Shown: positions 1 to 10,400 of the stretch, piece by piece
Layout: the number at the start of each line of letters is the position of its first letter
How positions within the stretch are numbered: position 1 is the first letter of the stretch
Notes under the pieces: model-generated
Told to the model about the DNA's origin: nothing
The model's database searches: none
What the model saw: the letters and a program-made list of their open reading frames with translations, nothing else
NCBI GenBank assembly: GCA_009929375.1
Contig: SAAO01000008.1
Location: forward strand, 1-64,000
DNA: 64,000 nt
Origin: Bacteroidia bacterium
GTDB taxonomy: Bacteria > Bacteroidota > Bacteroidia > Bacteroidales > Paludibacteraceae
Direction: 5' to 3'
Program-made: the position numbers and the translations under genes

Positions 1-128
1 TATGCATCAAATATACTAAAACTTGCAGATGTACACAATACTTTTAAGATTTATTTTACTGATAATCTTATGTTTATGGACTTTTTAAGGGTCGACTATG
101 TAGTTTTTTATATTACAAATAAAGTTTT

Positions 129-162
129 TTTGTTTAAAATTCAGAAGAAATAAATATATTTG
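129..162 (+). promoter_or_regulatory. Candidate Bacteroidetes promoter for the sensor kinase gene
   Basis: TATATTTG at 155-162 fits the -7 consensus TAnnTTTG, and TTTG at 129-132 lies 22 bases upstream, close to the usual -33 spacing. The first codon of the kinase gene is about 50 bases downstream. The rest of positions 1-211 is AT-rich, with no gene seen. Confidence 0.5.
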
Positions 163-211
163 CAAAAATAACTTTCCGCTTTTTAATCATTCGCTGTCTT
201 TTTTCATTGAT

Positions 212-2134
212 ATGAATAAATGCCTTTTCAATACTTTAATTATCAGTTTGCTGTTTGCTTTTTGCAGTGTCGTCAAAGTTGCTGCTCAATCGTCGTTTAG
301 TGAACAATATAAGGCTTCAAAGTTAAAAAATGATAGCTCTGCCATGATACAATCGTTGAAATTCTGGGGCGATTCTTTGAGTGAGGAAGCTGATTTTCAG
401 CGTGGCGATAGTTTGCTGACCATGGCTATTGCCTTGTCCGAAGCCTCAAAAAACAATTACGAAACAGGAATTCTCTACAATCTACTGGCTTCCAATGCAA
501 GTTATTCAGGCAACCGTCCGCTCGCAATGAGCTATTACCACAAAGCATTAAAAGCTTTTTACGATATCCGTGATGCCGACAAGGTAGCTATGATTTTGAT
601 GAACATGGGTTCGGAGTACGAATATGCAGGAAATCTGAAGCTGGCCATTGCCTACAAACTGAAAGCGCTGAAAAACAAAATTGCCTCCGGAAAAAAGAAA
701 AATCTCGATTATTATTATCAGCAGGTGGGGCAGCTTTTCAAAGAAACCAACACCGATAAATGGGAATTTTACGTGAAAAAAGCATACGAGGTTTCACGTA
801 CCTTACCTGAAAGTCGCATTCAGACAAAAGCCGCGATTTTCAACGATTTGGGTGGGATAAGCAAATTGCGTGGGAAAAACGATGAAGCGCTGGCCTGGTA
901 CGATTCGATGCTGGTTATTTCGCAGGCAAATAACTATATTACAGGTTTGGGAACTGCTTATTCAAATCGCAGTCTTATTTATATGGCGCAGGAAAAATAT
1001 GCTGAAGCTTATGCCGATATTCTGAAGGCGATTGAATACGCCGAACAGACCGGGAAAATTTACGCGCAGATCATCGACCGCATCCATGCGGCCAATATTC
1101 TCGAAAAAATGAGCCGCTTTACTGAGGCCGGAATTTATGCCAAAAAGGCGTTGGCACTCGCCCATGAATACAAGACTTATCCCGAAGAGGAAGCGCAGGC
1201 GCATTTGGCACTGGCACGTATTGGCGAGAAAACCAAAGACTGGAAAATGGCTTATGAGCACTACAATGCTTATAAAGAGGGTGTGGACTCGCTTCGAAAT
1301 GCCGATGTGGAGAAAAACCTGCACGAGATGGAGCTGAAATATCAGACTTCGGAAAAAGAAAAGGAAATTGAACGACTCGACCATGAAAGTCGACTAAAAA
1401 CAATTAGTTATCAGCGTCGTAAATCGATTATGGTTGCTGCTGTTTTTATCATGCTGCTTTTTGCCGCCATGTTGTTTCTGTGGTCGCGCCGTAAGCTGTT
1501 CGAAACACGAAAGGAACAAGCCGAGCTCAGGGAAAAACTGCTTCGCTCACAAATGAATCCGCACTTTATCTTCAATACGCTGAATGCTATTAATCAATAC
1601 GTACAGTCGGGGAAAAGCGAAGAAGCATCAGGTTTCCTCTCGCGATACTCGCGACTTATGCGCCAGATTCTCGAAAACTCCAACGAGAGTTATATTTCGC
1701 TGACTGATGAAATTGAATTTCTGAACAATTATCTGAAAATGCAGCAGTTGCGTTTCGGAATTAGCTTTGAATATGAAATCAGTGTGGGTGAAGGTATTGA
1801 TGCCGATAATACGGAAATTCCGCCCATGATTGCACAACCATTTGTCGAAAATGCTGTAGAGCATGGCATTCGGGGCATCAAAGACGGGTTGATTACAGTG
1901 AGTTTTAGTATTGTCGGCAAAGAACTGATTCTTACTGTGACTGACAATGGTGTGGGTATGAAAAATGCTGAACCCAATGCAAATCATCGCTCAATGGCCA
2001 TTGATATTACACTTGGCCGGCTCCAAATGCCGGGTGGTCGGCCGGATAGTTTGACGATAGAAAGTCCTGTTCCCGACACACAAAGCGGTACACGCATTAG
2101 TATGGCCATTCCTTTTAAAACGTTCAATACATGA
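212..2134 (+). CDS. TPR-repeat sensor histidine kinase, LytS/YehU type
   Basis: Membrane sensor kinase that should phosphorylate the response regulator encoded immediately downstream. A signal peptide covers about residues 1-25 and ends at AAQ. Tetratricopeptide-like helical repeats fill roughly 30-385 and probably form the periplasmic sensor. One membrane helix lies near 402-422. The cytoplasmic part has the PF06580-type phosphoacceptor motif QMNPHFIFNTLNA with His451, then an ATPase domain with an N box near 547 (ENAVEHG) and a G box (DNGVGM) near 578. The stop overlaps the next start (ATGA), so the two genes are translationally coupled. The assignment to the LytS-like family is firm. The signal sensed cannot be read from sequence. 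Confidence 0.93.
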   Translation: MNKCLFNTLIISLLFAFCSVVKVAAQSSFSEQYKASKLKNDSSAMIQSLKFWGDSLSEEADFQRGDSLLTMAIALSEASKNNYETGILYNLLASNASYSGNRPLAMSYYHKALKAFYDIRDADKVAMILMNMGSEYEYAGNLKLAIAYKLKALKNKIASGKKKNLDYYYQQVGQLFKETNTDKWEFYVKKAYEVSRTLPESRIQTKAAIFNDLGGISKLRGKNDEALAWYDSMLVISQANNYITGLGTAYSNRSLIYMAQEKYAEAYADILKAIEYAEQTGKIYAQIIDRIHAANILEKMSRFTEAGIYAKKALALAHEYKTYPEEEAQAHLALARIGEKTKDWKMAYEHYNAYKEGVDSLRNADVEKNLHEMELKYQTSEKEKEIERLDHESRLKTISYQRRKSIMVAAVFIMLLFAAMLFLWSRRKLFETRKEQAELREKLLRSQMNPHFIFNTLNAINQYVQSGKSEEASGFLSRYSRLMRQILENSNESYISLTDEIEFLNNYLKMQQLRFGISFEYEISVGEGIDADNTEIPPMIAQPFVENAVEHGIRGIKDGLITVSFSIVGKELILTVTDNGVGMKNAEPNANHRSMAIDITLGRLQMPGGRPDSLTIESPVPDTQSGTRISMAIPFKTFNT

Positions 2135-2871
2135 AAATTCTGATTGTTGACGACGAAGCACCGGCACGCGAAATATGCCGGAATTTGCTGCGAAAATATT
2201 TTCCTGAAACCACAGTCTGCACCGAAGCTGTGACGGTTGAAGAGGCTTATCAGGCTGTTTTGCTGCACAATCCTGATTTGGTGTTGCTCGATGTGGATAT
2301 GCCCGATGGAACGGCTTTTGACTTTCTGAGGAAACTTACAACCGTGAATTTCAGCATAATTTTTATCACTGCTTACGAAAAATATGCCCTGCAGGCTATA
2401 AAATTCAGTGCGCTCGATTATTTGCTGAAACCTTTTTCTGAAGGTGAATTTGCCGATGCTATAAGAAAAGCACAACGCCGGGAAACTGCCCGTGAGACTG
2501 AGTCGAAATTCAATACTTTGCTGCAAAATTTTCAGCAGCCTGCACCTACCCGAATTGTGTTACGCACTGCCGATTCGATGCATGTGTTGCAGCTCGATGA
2601 AATAGTACGTTTGCAGGGCGAAGGGGCTTATACCAGCTTTTATTTGTCGGGACGAAAGCCGCTTATGGTTTCGAAAAACCTCAAGGAATACGAAGAATTG
2701 CTCGAAAACAACAATTTTATCCGCACACATCAGTCGCATTTGGTAAATTCAAAATATATTGTCTGCTATCACAAAGCCGATGGAGGTTACCTGAGCCTGG
2801 CCGACAAAACGCAGGTGCCTGTGGCTACGCGATACAAAGAAAAAGTGATTGCGAGGCTCAATAGTCTGTAA
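2131..2871 (+). CDS. LytTR-family response regulator
   Basis: Cytoplasmic DNA-binding response regulator, the partner of the upstream LytS-like kinase. The receiver domain spans about residues 1-120, with the acidic pair D7/D8 and phosphoacceptor Asp54 in LVLLDVDMPDG. The conserved switch Thr (ITAYEKYA) and Lys (LLKPF) are also present. A LytTR domain follows (about 140-246), recognisable from VRLQGEGAYTSFYL and FIRTHQSHLVN. Its start ATG overlaps the kinase stop by four bases. Its targets are unknown, though the short LytTR protein and secreted protein that follow on the same strand are candidates. Confidence 0.95.
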   Translation: MKILIVDDEAPAREICRNLLRKYFPETTVCTEAVTVEEAYQAVLLHNPDLVLLDVDMPDGTAFDFLRKLTTVNFSIIFITAYEKYALQAIKFSALDYLLKPFSEGEFADAIRKAQRRETARETESKFNTLLQNFQQPAPTRIVLRTADSMHVLQLDEIVRLQGEGAYTSFYLSGRKPLMVSKNLKEYEELLENNNFIRTHQSHLVNSKYIVCYHKADGGYLSLADKTQVPVATRYKEKVIARLNSL

Positions 2872-2955
2872 CTCGCTTTTATTTCGCAATCCCGCACATT
2901 TCAATCAATTCTCCACACATATAAATTACAGTAATCAATTGAAATGGTAGCAAAC

Positions 2956-2963
2956 TATTTTTG
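2956..2963 (+). promoter_or_regulatory. Candidate -7 promoter element
   Basis: TATTTTTG matches TAnnTTTG and lies 21 bases before the ATG at 2984. No good -33 TTTG was found upstream. It suggests that the LytTR-only gene and the secreted protein after it form their own transcript. Confidence 0.35.
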
Positions 2964-2983
2964 TAACGTTCAAATTGACAATT

Positions 2984-3346
2984 ATGACTGAGAGCTGTGA
3001 AACAAAAATTATTATAGAAACCGACGAATATATTCTGGTTTCGGAAAAGTCGAAAATCCTTTATGCGTTTTTCTGTCGTAACCGGAAAAAGCTAAAACTA
3101 ACCTGTGTCGACGAAAACTTTGAGTTGGAAGGCGACGAAAAATTCTTCTTTTCCAAACTTATCGAAAACGGTTTTATTCGTATTTCGGGCTGCTGTTGCA
3201 TAAATCCTTCGCTTATAAAAGAATATAAAATCAGTGCAAAGCAAATTACCATGACCGACAATAGTGCTCTGAACATTGAATCCCGGTTTAAAAATCAGAT
3301 AGAAAATTATCTCAACTCGTTCGAAAACAAACTAACAAACCCATAA
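2984..3346 (+). CDS. LytTR-domain-only small regulator
   Basis: A protein of about 120 residues that is essentially a single LytTR-like DNA-binding domain. It has the expected strand pattern: an N-terminal YILVSEKSKILYAFF segment, a central ENFELEGDEKFFFSKL segment, and FIRISGCCCINPSLI in place of the usual FIRxHRSxxVN. It has no receiver domain, so activity is probably not set by phosphorylation. The ATG at 2984 is preferred over a TTG at 2975. Only 11 bases separate its stop from the large T9SS-exported protein downstream, so the two are probably co-transcribed. The fold is moderately certain. The role as a local regulator is inferred. Confidence 0.7.
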   Translation: MTESCETKIIIETDEYILVSEKSKILYAFFCRNRKKLKLTCVDENFELEGDEKFFFSKLIENGFIRISGCCCINPSLIKEYKISAKQITMTDNSALNIESRFKNQIENYLNSFENKLTNP

Positions 3347-3357
3347 ATACACGCTTT

Positions 3358-6294
3358 ATGAAAAAACATTTACTCCTGTTGTTGCTTTGCCTGTTTTCGT
3401 TTCCGGCATTGCAGTTGAAAAGTCAGACCACTCTTGCACCCGGCGATGTGGCCATCGTACAAGTGAATTACAGCTACAATTCGTTCGATTTCGTATGTTT
3501 AGTCGATATCGAAGCCGGTACAAAAATCCGATTTACCGACTATGCCTACAGCACAACACTCAGCGATCTCGATCAGACAACAACTTCGGATGGAATATAC
3601 GAATACACTGCTCCAAGTACTGTTTCGGCCGGAAAGGTGATTCAGTATAGGGTGAACTCAGACATAAATCCTGCTTTTCAAACCATTGCCGGAAGCAGCC
3701 TTAGCCTTCGTTCGTACAAAAATAGTTATACCCTGGCAGGCGAGAATATTCTTGTATATCAGCAGAATAATGATATTAAAACCTTTGTTTTTGCAATGGG
3801 CTGGATGCGTAAAGATAATTTTTCAATCAATCCTCTGAATACAAATGCAAAAGTCTGCGGTATTCCTCAGGGACTTTCCAAAAGCAATTTTACTGTTATT
3901 CAGATCGATTCGGTGATGAAACCCGGACAAAACCCTCAGTTAGCACGTGATTTCAGATACAATAAATACGATGGTTTTACAGGCACGGCTTTTATGTTGC
4001 GTCGTTATTTGTCGTCAGCACTTAATTACAATACATTTAGCGGGGCTTATGACAATAATGCGGTTGAAGATTTTACTGTTTTGGCTCCCGATAACACTGC
4101 GCCTGTGTTAACTTCGTCTTATCCAACAAACAACAAAATCAATGTTTCGGTCAATAGTGGTGTGGAATTGATTTTCGATGAAAAAATTGAGGTTTTAAAA
4201 CCTCTTTTAATACGAAATACAGCAAATGAATCTACAATTATTGTAACTACCGATGAGATTGCTGTTGTCGATTCAATCCTTTCATTTTCATTCGATAAAC
4301 GACTTGAAAATGCCGGAACTTATGTGCTCGAAATTCCTCAGGCTGCCATACGCGATTTGAATGGAAATACATGGCCTGCCAATAGTAACAGCATCAATTT
4401 TGCAACAAGCGCAAAACGATCGAATATTGCGATTGACTTTAGTGCTCCGAAAGAAAATCTGAAATGGACTACGCAGTCTGCTGTTGCCGATTATGAAGGC
4501 TTCTATTTGTTTGGTTACTGGTCGTTTAGCATGAATAATCTTCCTATGCGCTGGTATGTGAACGAACATGGTGAGACCGTAAATTCAATTCCTGCATCGC
4601 CCGGCTCAGGCAACGATATGTTTATTGGCGGAATGAATAATAGCCGGTTGGTAATTGATGTAAGTGCCATAAATAATACCATAACCAATATTGACAGCTA
4701 CGTGTACGACAATAATTGTCAGATTGTGACTTCGGTTTATAGCAATGGAAATGTTGTTAAATCGAAGAAAGTGACAAATTCAATTAACTCACCGTTTACA
4801 ATCAATGAGCAACACTATGTAAAGCAATATATTGCAAATGACAATGATGTAAAAATCGATTCGGTTGTCTTTGCCAGTCCCGAAGGGCGCGTGTTTAAAA
4901 CAAACTTTGAATTGATTGATCTGATGGCTCCGGTTGTTGAATTCGGTGATGCACGTGTTCTATGTGAAGGCGATTCGACACAATTGGATGCGGGATATAC
5001 ACCGGGTGCTGTGTATGCCTGGAGTACAAACGAAAGTACGCAAAAAATATGGGTGAAAACTTCGAACACATATTCGGTGACTGTGAAAAATACTTTGGGC
5101 GAAATGTCAGACAATGTTTTGGTTACTGTGAAACCCAAAATTTCCTTGTCATTGCCCGATACGATTTACGCTTGTGTGGGCGATACCGTCACTCTTACAG
5201 CGGGCGCAAATACCGAAAACTCCTATCTTTGGAGTCCGGGAGGACAAACAACGCCTTCGATTCAGGTTGCTCAGAGCGGAATTTATCATGTGCTCGTGAG
5301 CAATGGTGCCGGAGGTTGCTTGTCGACCGATTCTACACGCGTTATTTTTAAGGGTGCACGACTGAATGCTACTTTTTTGCAGGGTGGAATGACCGGATTT
5401 GAAGACGTGCAGGGCGAACTTTATAAAAAGAATAATGCCGGGAAATTTGAACTTCTCAGGGCGGCCAATATGCCACAGCTTGTGTTTTTCGAAGAATTGC
5501 CCGCAGGAGATTATATTTTAAAAGCTCATTTTGTAAGCTGGACTTTTCCCGGCGAAAATCCTTTTGTGGATACTTATCACGATCAGAAAGTGCTGTGGTC
5601 GGATGTGAAACCATTTAAACTCACTTGTGAATCCGATACCATGCTCATGTTTCTGCTTCAACAGAAAAAAGCTGATTTTGAATTCAATGGAACTGCTGTT
5701 ATCTCGGGAATAGTAGCTGTTGTGGGTGTGCAAAAGTCACCGGGAATGACTAAAATCCTTCGTTCAGCCGATTACGACACCAGGGTGTTGTTGTTGAATA
5801 GTGCAGGGGAAGTGATTGCCACACAATGTCCTGATGCAAACGGAAATTATAGTTTCACGAATTTGCCGGCCGGAACTTACAGCATTGTGATTGAACGAAC
5901 CGGGTACGACATGACTGAGCCTGTGACTGCAGAACTCGACGAAGGTGAGCAGGTTGTGAATGTGAACTTTACTGTGGATGAAGGAACTCAATCTGTGCAG
6001 GTTGGAATTACGACCGCGATTTTCAGTCAATTGTTTGAATACGACAAGGCTGTGAATATATTTCCGAATCCGGTAAGAGATGTGCTGAATGTGAAAATTG
6101 ATACAAACGGTAGCAAGCAAGTCCGGATTATTCTGACCGACCTTACCGGACAGCAGGTTCTGTTTTTTCAACAAAATCTGAGCCCGGGTGTTAACTACCT
6201 AACTCTTCAGAATCCGGGATTAAGAGGTATGTATATTCTTACAATAATTTCGGATGGCCCGAAAATCAACAAAAGGGTAATATTCGATTATTAG
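3358..6294 (+). CDS. Large secreted multidomain protein with T9SS sorting domain
   Basis: A 978-residue exported protein. A signal peptide covers about 1-22. The N-terminal 220 residues (LAPGDVAIVQVNY, IEAGTKIRFTDYAY) resemble the beta-sandwich module found at the start of many T9SS cargo proteins. A Big_5-like Ig domain begins near 245 (DNTAPVLTSSYPTNN). Two Ig-like segments with the pattern CxGDxxxLxAG lie around 535-665. A carboxypeptidase-regulatory or SdrD-like module (GNYSFTNLPAGTYSI) is near 800-880. The last 80 residues are a type A T9SS domain (NIFPNPVRDVLNVKI to KRVIFDY). No catalytic motif was found, so adhesion or a structural surface role is more likely than enzymatic activity. 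It follows the small LytTR gene by 11 bases. Confidence 0.85.
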   Translation: MKKHLLLLLLCLFSFPALQLKSQTTLAPGDVAIVQVNYSYNSFDFVCLVDIEAGTKIRFTDYAYSTTLSDLDQTTTSDGIYEYTAPSTVSAGKVIQYRVNSDINPAFQTIAGSSLSLRSYKNSYTLAGENILVYQQNNDIKTFVFAMGWMRKDNFSINPLNTNAKVCGIPQGLSKSNFTVIQIDSVMKPGQNPQLARDFRYNKYDGFTGTAFMLRRYLSSALNYNTFSGAYDNNAVEDFTVLAPDNTAPVLTSSYPTNNKINVSVNSGVELIFDEKIEVLKPLLIRNTANESTIIVTTDEIAVVDSILSFSFDKRLENAGTYVLEIPQAAIRDLNGNTWPANSNSINFATSAKRSNIAIDFSAPKENLKWTTQSAVADYEGFYLFGYWSFSMNNLPMRWYVNEHGETVNSIPASPGSGNDMFIGGMNNSRLVIDVSAINNTITNIDSYVYDNNCQIVTSVYSNGNVVKSKKVTNSINSPFTINEQHYVKQYIANDNDVKIDSVVFASPEGRVFKTNFELIDLMAPVVEFGDARVLCEGDSTQLDAGYTPGAVYAWSTNESTQKIWVKTSNTYSVTVKNTLGEMSDNVLVTVKPKISLSLPDTIYACVGDTVTLTAGANTENSYLWSPGGQTTPSIQVAQSGIYHVLVSNGAGGCLSTDSTRVIFKGARLNATFLQGGMTGFEDVQGELYKKNNAGKFELLRAANMPQLVFFEELPAGDYILKAHFVSWTFPGENPFVDTYHDQKVLWSDVKPFKLTCESDTMLMFLLQQKKADFEFNGTAVISGIVAVVGVQKSPGMTKILRSADYDTRVLLLNSAGEVIATQCPDANGNYSFTNLPAGTYSIVIERTGYDMTEPVTAELDEGEQVVNVNFTVDEGTQSVQVGITTAIFSQLFEYDKAVNIFPNPVRDVLNVKIDTNGSKQVRIILTDLTGQQVLFFQQNLSPGVNYLTLQNPGLRGMYILTIISDGPKINKRVIFDY

Positions 6295-6320
6295 ACTAAA
6301 TCTGATACTTTTGACAATAA

Positions 6321-6370
6321 AGGCCGAAGCTTCATCAAAAACTCTTTTGAAACAGCTTCGGCCTGTTTTT
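6321..6370 (+). terminator. Intrinsic terminator
   Basis: A perfect 11-bp stem (AGGCCGAAGCT, 6321-6331, with AGCTTCGGCCT, 6354-6364) is followed by GTTTTT, just after the secreted-protein gene. Confidence 0.85.
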
Positions 6371-6505
6371 CTTCATTGAAATATCAGGGTTTTGTGTTGT
6401 TGATGTGTAAGTTGTTTGCTTTTTCCAAAACAATCATTACTTTTACGCAGTGAAACTATTTTGCTGGTTCACAAAGTTTTAAATATTCACAAATGAATAG
6501 TTGAA

Positions 6506-7165
6506 ATGGATGCAACAACTCCGATAAGACTTTTTCTGATTGACGATTCCGAGATCCTTGTGTCAGGAATAAAATCGTTGTTGGTTGGAAATAAGCTTGT
6601 AAGTATATCGGGTTGTGCCGGAACTGCAAACGAAGTTCTGCAAAGCAAAGAATTGCTTCAGTCAGATGTGGTTCTGCTCGATTTGATGCTCGAAGGTACG
6701 ACCGATGGTTTTGAGCTGATTGATCCAATTCTGGCATTAAATCCGGCTTTGAAAATTGTGGTACTGACCTGTCATAAAGATGTGAACACCATAGTGAAAT
6801 CAGTTCAGAAAGGCGTTTCAGCATATATCGGAAAAGATAGTTCGATAGATGAACTGATTGCAGTGCTGCAACTGGTTATGAAAGGAAACGGATTTTTCTT
6901 TGGCGAAACCATTCCACGTTCGCTATTGCTTGATTGCTTTCCCGATGTGGTGAATACGCACCCCAAACCCTGGAATCTCACCGAACGCGAAATTGAAATT
7001 ATTGCTTTACTCACGAAGGGATTTATTTCGAAAGAGATTGCCGGTAAACTGAAAATTAATATAAGTACTGTAGAAAGTCATAAAGACAATATCAAACGCA
7101 AACTTAACTGCAAAACAGTGATTGATATAGTAGTTTTTGCTTTAAAAAACGGACTTGTCGACTGA
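6506..7165 (+). CDS. NarL/FixJ-type response regulator
   Basis: A 219-residue regulator. The receiver domain covers about 1-125, with D13/D14 (LIDDSE), phosphoacceptor Asp59 in VVLLDLMLEG, a Thr switch (VLTCHK) and a Lys in IGKDSS. A LuxR-type helix-turn-helix lies at about 156-203 (LTEREIEIIALLTKG, STVESHKDNIKRKL). No kinase gene is adjacent, so it is an orphan here. A partner elsewhere in the genome is likely, because the phosphorylation pocket looks intact. Confidence 0.93.
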   Translation: MDATTPIRLFLIDDSEILVSGIKSLLVGNKLVSISGCAGTANEVLQSKELLQSDVVLLDLMLEGTTDGFELIDPILALNPALKIVVLTCHKDVNTIVKSVQKGVSAYIGKDSSIDELIAVLQLVMKGNGFFFGETIPRSLLLDCFPDVVNTHPKPWNLTEREIEIIALLTKGFISKEIAGKLKINISTVESHKDNIKRKLNCKTVIDIVVFALKNGLVD

Positions 7166-7466
7166 TGTTCTCATCTGCACTTCTTCGTTCTTCTCCCCAA
7201 TTATTACTATTCCCTCTCCCAAAATATCAGGATTGTTTGTTATACATATTTTTATACATATTTGAATAATTTTAAATGTAGATTTAGTTCTGAATCTTTT
7301 GTAAATTATTTACTGTCCCTGAATGAATTTCATGTTTGATCATTGGTGAATTATTGTTGATAGTATTATGTTGTTGTTAAATTAATTTTAAGTTAACTGG
7401 CAGATATATAGCATTAAACAATATAAACAGTGCGGCGTCAGCACGATAAATTCTGACAAAAGGGTT
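7166..7466. other. AT-rich intergenic stretch
   Basis: About 300 bases with no gene-like reading frame. A short direct repeat, ATACATATTT, occurs at 7242-7251 and again at 7254-7263. No terminator with a strong stem was seen after the response regulator, and no clear TAnnTTTG before the next gene. Confidence 0.4.
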
Positions 7467-10400
7467 ATGAAAAAACTTATACTTTTACTTTTAGTGCTTA
7501 GTCCTGCACTTAGTGTTTTTACGCAGGTTTCGGTACCCAATGGTGGATTCGAATTATGGACGGCCACCACATATAGTTATCCTGCAAATTACCTTGGAAA
7601 CTCAAATAACGACAATGATGGCTTTATTAATGTGAGAAAAGCAGTTGGTTACACCGGTAATTATGGGGTTGAGCTCGAAACAGTGTTAAATGATGGTGTC
7701 AGAATGGGTTATTTTATGACTGTGGAAGCAGAGGAAGATGATCCTTCTTTGTGGCATGGCGGAATTCCATATACTGAAATTCCGACTGGTTTTCAGGGTT
7801 ATTATAAATATAACCGTGCTTCAGGCGATAATGGATTTATGGTGATTGCTTTCAGTAAAAATGGAGTGAATCTCAGGACGTACTTCTTTAATCTGGACGG
7901 TCTTCATACCGACTATACCCCATTTAATTTTACGTTAGAGCCAGCATTGACCATAGCACCCGATTCGGTAATTGTGGCTTTTGCTTCAAGCAATATGGAG
8001 GGTGGACTTGTGGGCAGCAAACTTGTAGTTGACAATGTGTCGTTTACCGGTGTGTCAGCACAACCAGCATTACTAAGTGGCGATTTTGAAGAATGGACGG
8101 ATGTGACAAAAGAAACTCTTGATGAGTGGCATGCCGAAACTGAGAGAGGGATAGTTTCGGTGAAGAAAACAACTGATGCTTACAAAGGTGATTATGCTGT
8201 AGAGTTGAAAACTTACCTTGGTGAGAAAAATAATTTGCCTGTAGCAAGATCGGCCAGTTTGATGTCAGGGTATTATCCAGATTGCAATGGTGGAGATTGT
8301 TATCCGGCAGGCGGACAGCCTTTTAGTAATCAGACAGATGTGTTGGAGTTTTATTATAAATACATACCTCAGGGAAGCGACTATGCAAATGTTGGTCTCT
8401 ATTTTAAGAAAACTGGTGGCCCTAATGGCTGGCTTGCCGGAACAAGTTTAACTCCTGCTTCGGAATTTACTTATGCTGAAATTCCTGTGAATCTGTTTTT
8501 TGAGCCCGATTCGGTAATTATCCAAATTCAGTCTTCAGGTAATTGGGAGTCCATGTCGTTAGCTAATGTAGGGTCAACATTAATTATCGACGATATGGGT
8601 TTCCGTTCGCAGAAATATACTTTGAGTAAAACAGTAGTGTCTACACCCGGTGCGCTTTCTGCTTTGCTAAGCACCGCGGAACTGAATACGATTACTCATC
8701 TTACTGTAACCGGAAACATCGATGCCCGCGACTTTAAAACCATGCGCGATTTAATGCCTGTATTAGCGAATGTTGATATTTCGGGTGCTACAGTGATGGC
8801 TTATTCCGGAACTGAAGGTACTGTTAATACAGTTGATTTTGTTTATCCTGCGAATACAATTCCACGCAATGGAATGTTGGGTAAAACCACACTGAAAGGT
8901 TTTCAATTGCCTTTAGGTATAACAGCAATAGGCCGTTCGGCCTTTAATCGTTGTGAGAAACTGACTTCGATTACAATTCCACCAACTGTAACTGTAATTG
9001 ATACTATGGCATTCAGATCCTGTAAGGCGCTCACTGACATCGCAATTCCTACGTCAGTAACAAAAATAAATCAATCGGCATTTTTGCTAAGCGGGCTTAA
9101 AACGATCTCTTTGGCAGAAGGGTTGGAGGTCATCGGAAATTATGCTTTTCAATCCTGCGACTCATTACAGTTCTTATCCATTCCTTCCACCGTCCGAAGT
9201 ATTGGTTATTGTGCCATTACTTTTGTAAACTCTTTGCAGGGAATATCTGTACCAACTTCCAATCAGCATTACGCCGCAATTAACGGAGTTTTGTATGATA
9301 AGTCGATGCAGCGATTGATAGCTTATCCTCCTCTCAGATCAATGCATTACGATATCCCACATGGGGTGACAGTCATTGATACTGCTGCTTTTGAAGGGAA
9401 CTGGCGTTTGCGCAGCGTTGCTATGCCGGCTACACTTACTGAAATTGCCCCGGAAGCTTTTTATATGTGTAATATGCTTTCAACTATCGATATTCCTGCT
9501 TCGGTAACCGAAATCGGCGAATATTCATTTTATAATTGTCAGGGATTGGCGGCTGTGTTTGTAAATACGGTCACTCCATTGGTTACAATTGCAAGTGACA
9601 GCATTTTCAAATATGTTAACGCTGGTTGCACGCTTTATGTGCCTGTGGGTAGTGCTGCAGCATATCAGAGTGATCAGGGTTGGAGCGCTTATATAAGCAG
9701 AATAAAGGAGTTTGAGCCGGTTACAGATGTGGAAGGTAACGTGTACCACTCTGTGCAGATTGGAACGCAAAAATGGCTCGTCGAAAATTTGCGAACAAGG
9801 CATTACAACAATAATGATGTAATTTTGACTTCAACGAATCCGTTTGACGATTTGAGTTTTGATAATATGGCAAAATACAATTGGGCCGCGAATAATAATG
9901 AAGCCAATAATTATTTGTACGGGCGACTATATACCTGGAATGTGCTCGAAGATGCCCGTGACATTTGTCCGGCAGGCTGGAAAATACCGACCCGCGCCGA
10001 ATGGGAAATATTATTTACTTATGTGGCAGGTATTTATAGTACTTCGATTAATAAATCGCTTGCGGCTTCTTCAGCATGGGCTACACAGGCTGATCAGATT
10101 TACAATACTCCGGCTTACAATCAGCCAATGAATAATCAGAGTGGATTTCTTGCCTTCCCAGCCGGTGTTCGGCAAACTAATGGCGGATTCATTGGTTATT
10201 GGGGTACCACATATTTATGGACATCAGAAAAAATGGATAACTACGTAGCTTACGGATATAATATTGATTACAATAAACAGTATATGAATTCCGGTTTATT
10301 ACAGCGACAGGAAGGTTTTTCAGTTCGTTGTGTAAAGACCGACGTGGGTACACATGCCGAATTGCTGGCAGATAAGGAACTGAAGATCTATCCGAATCCA

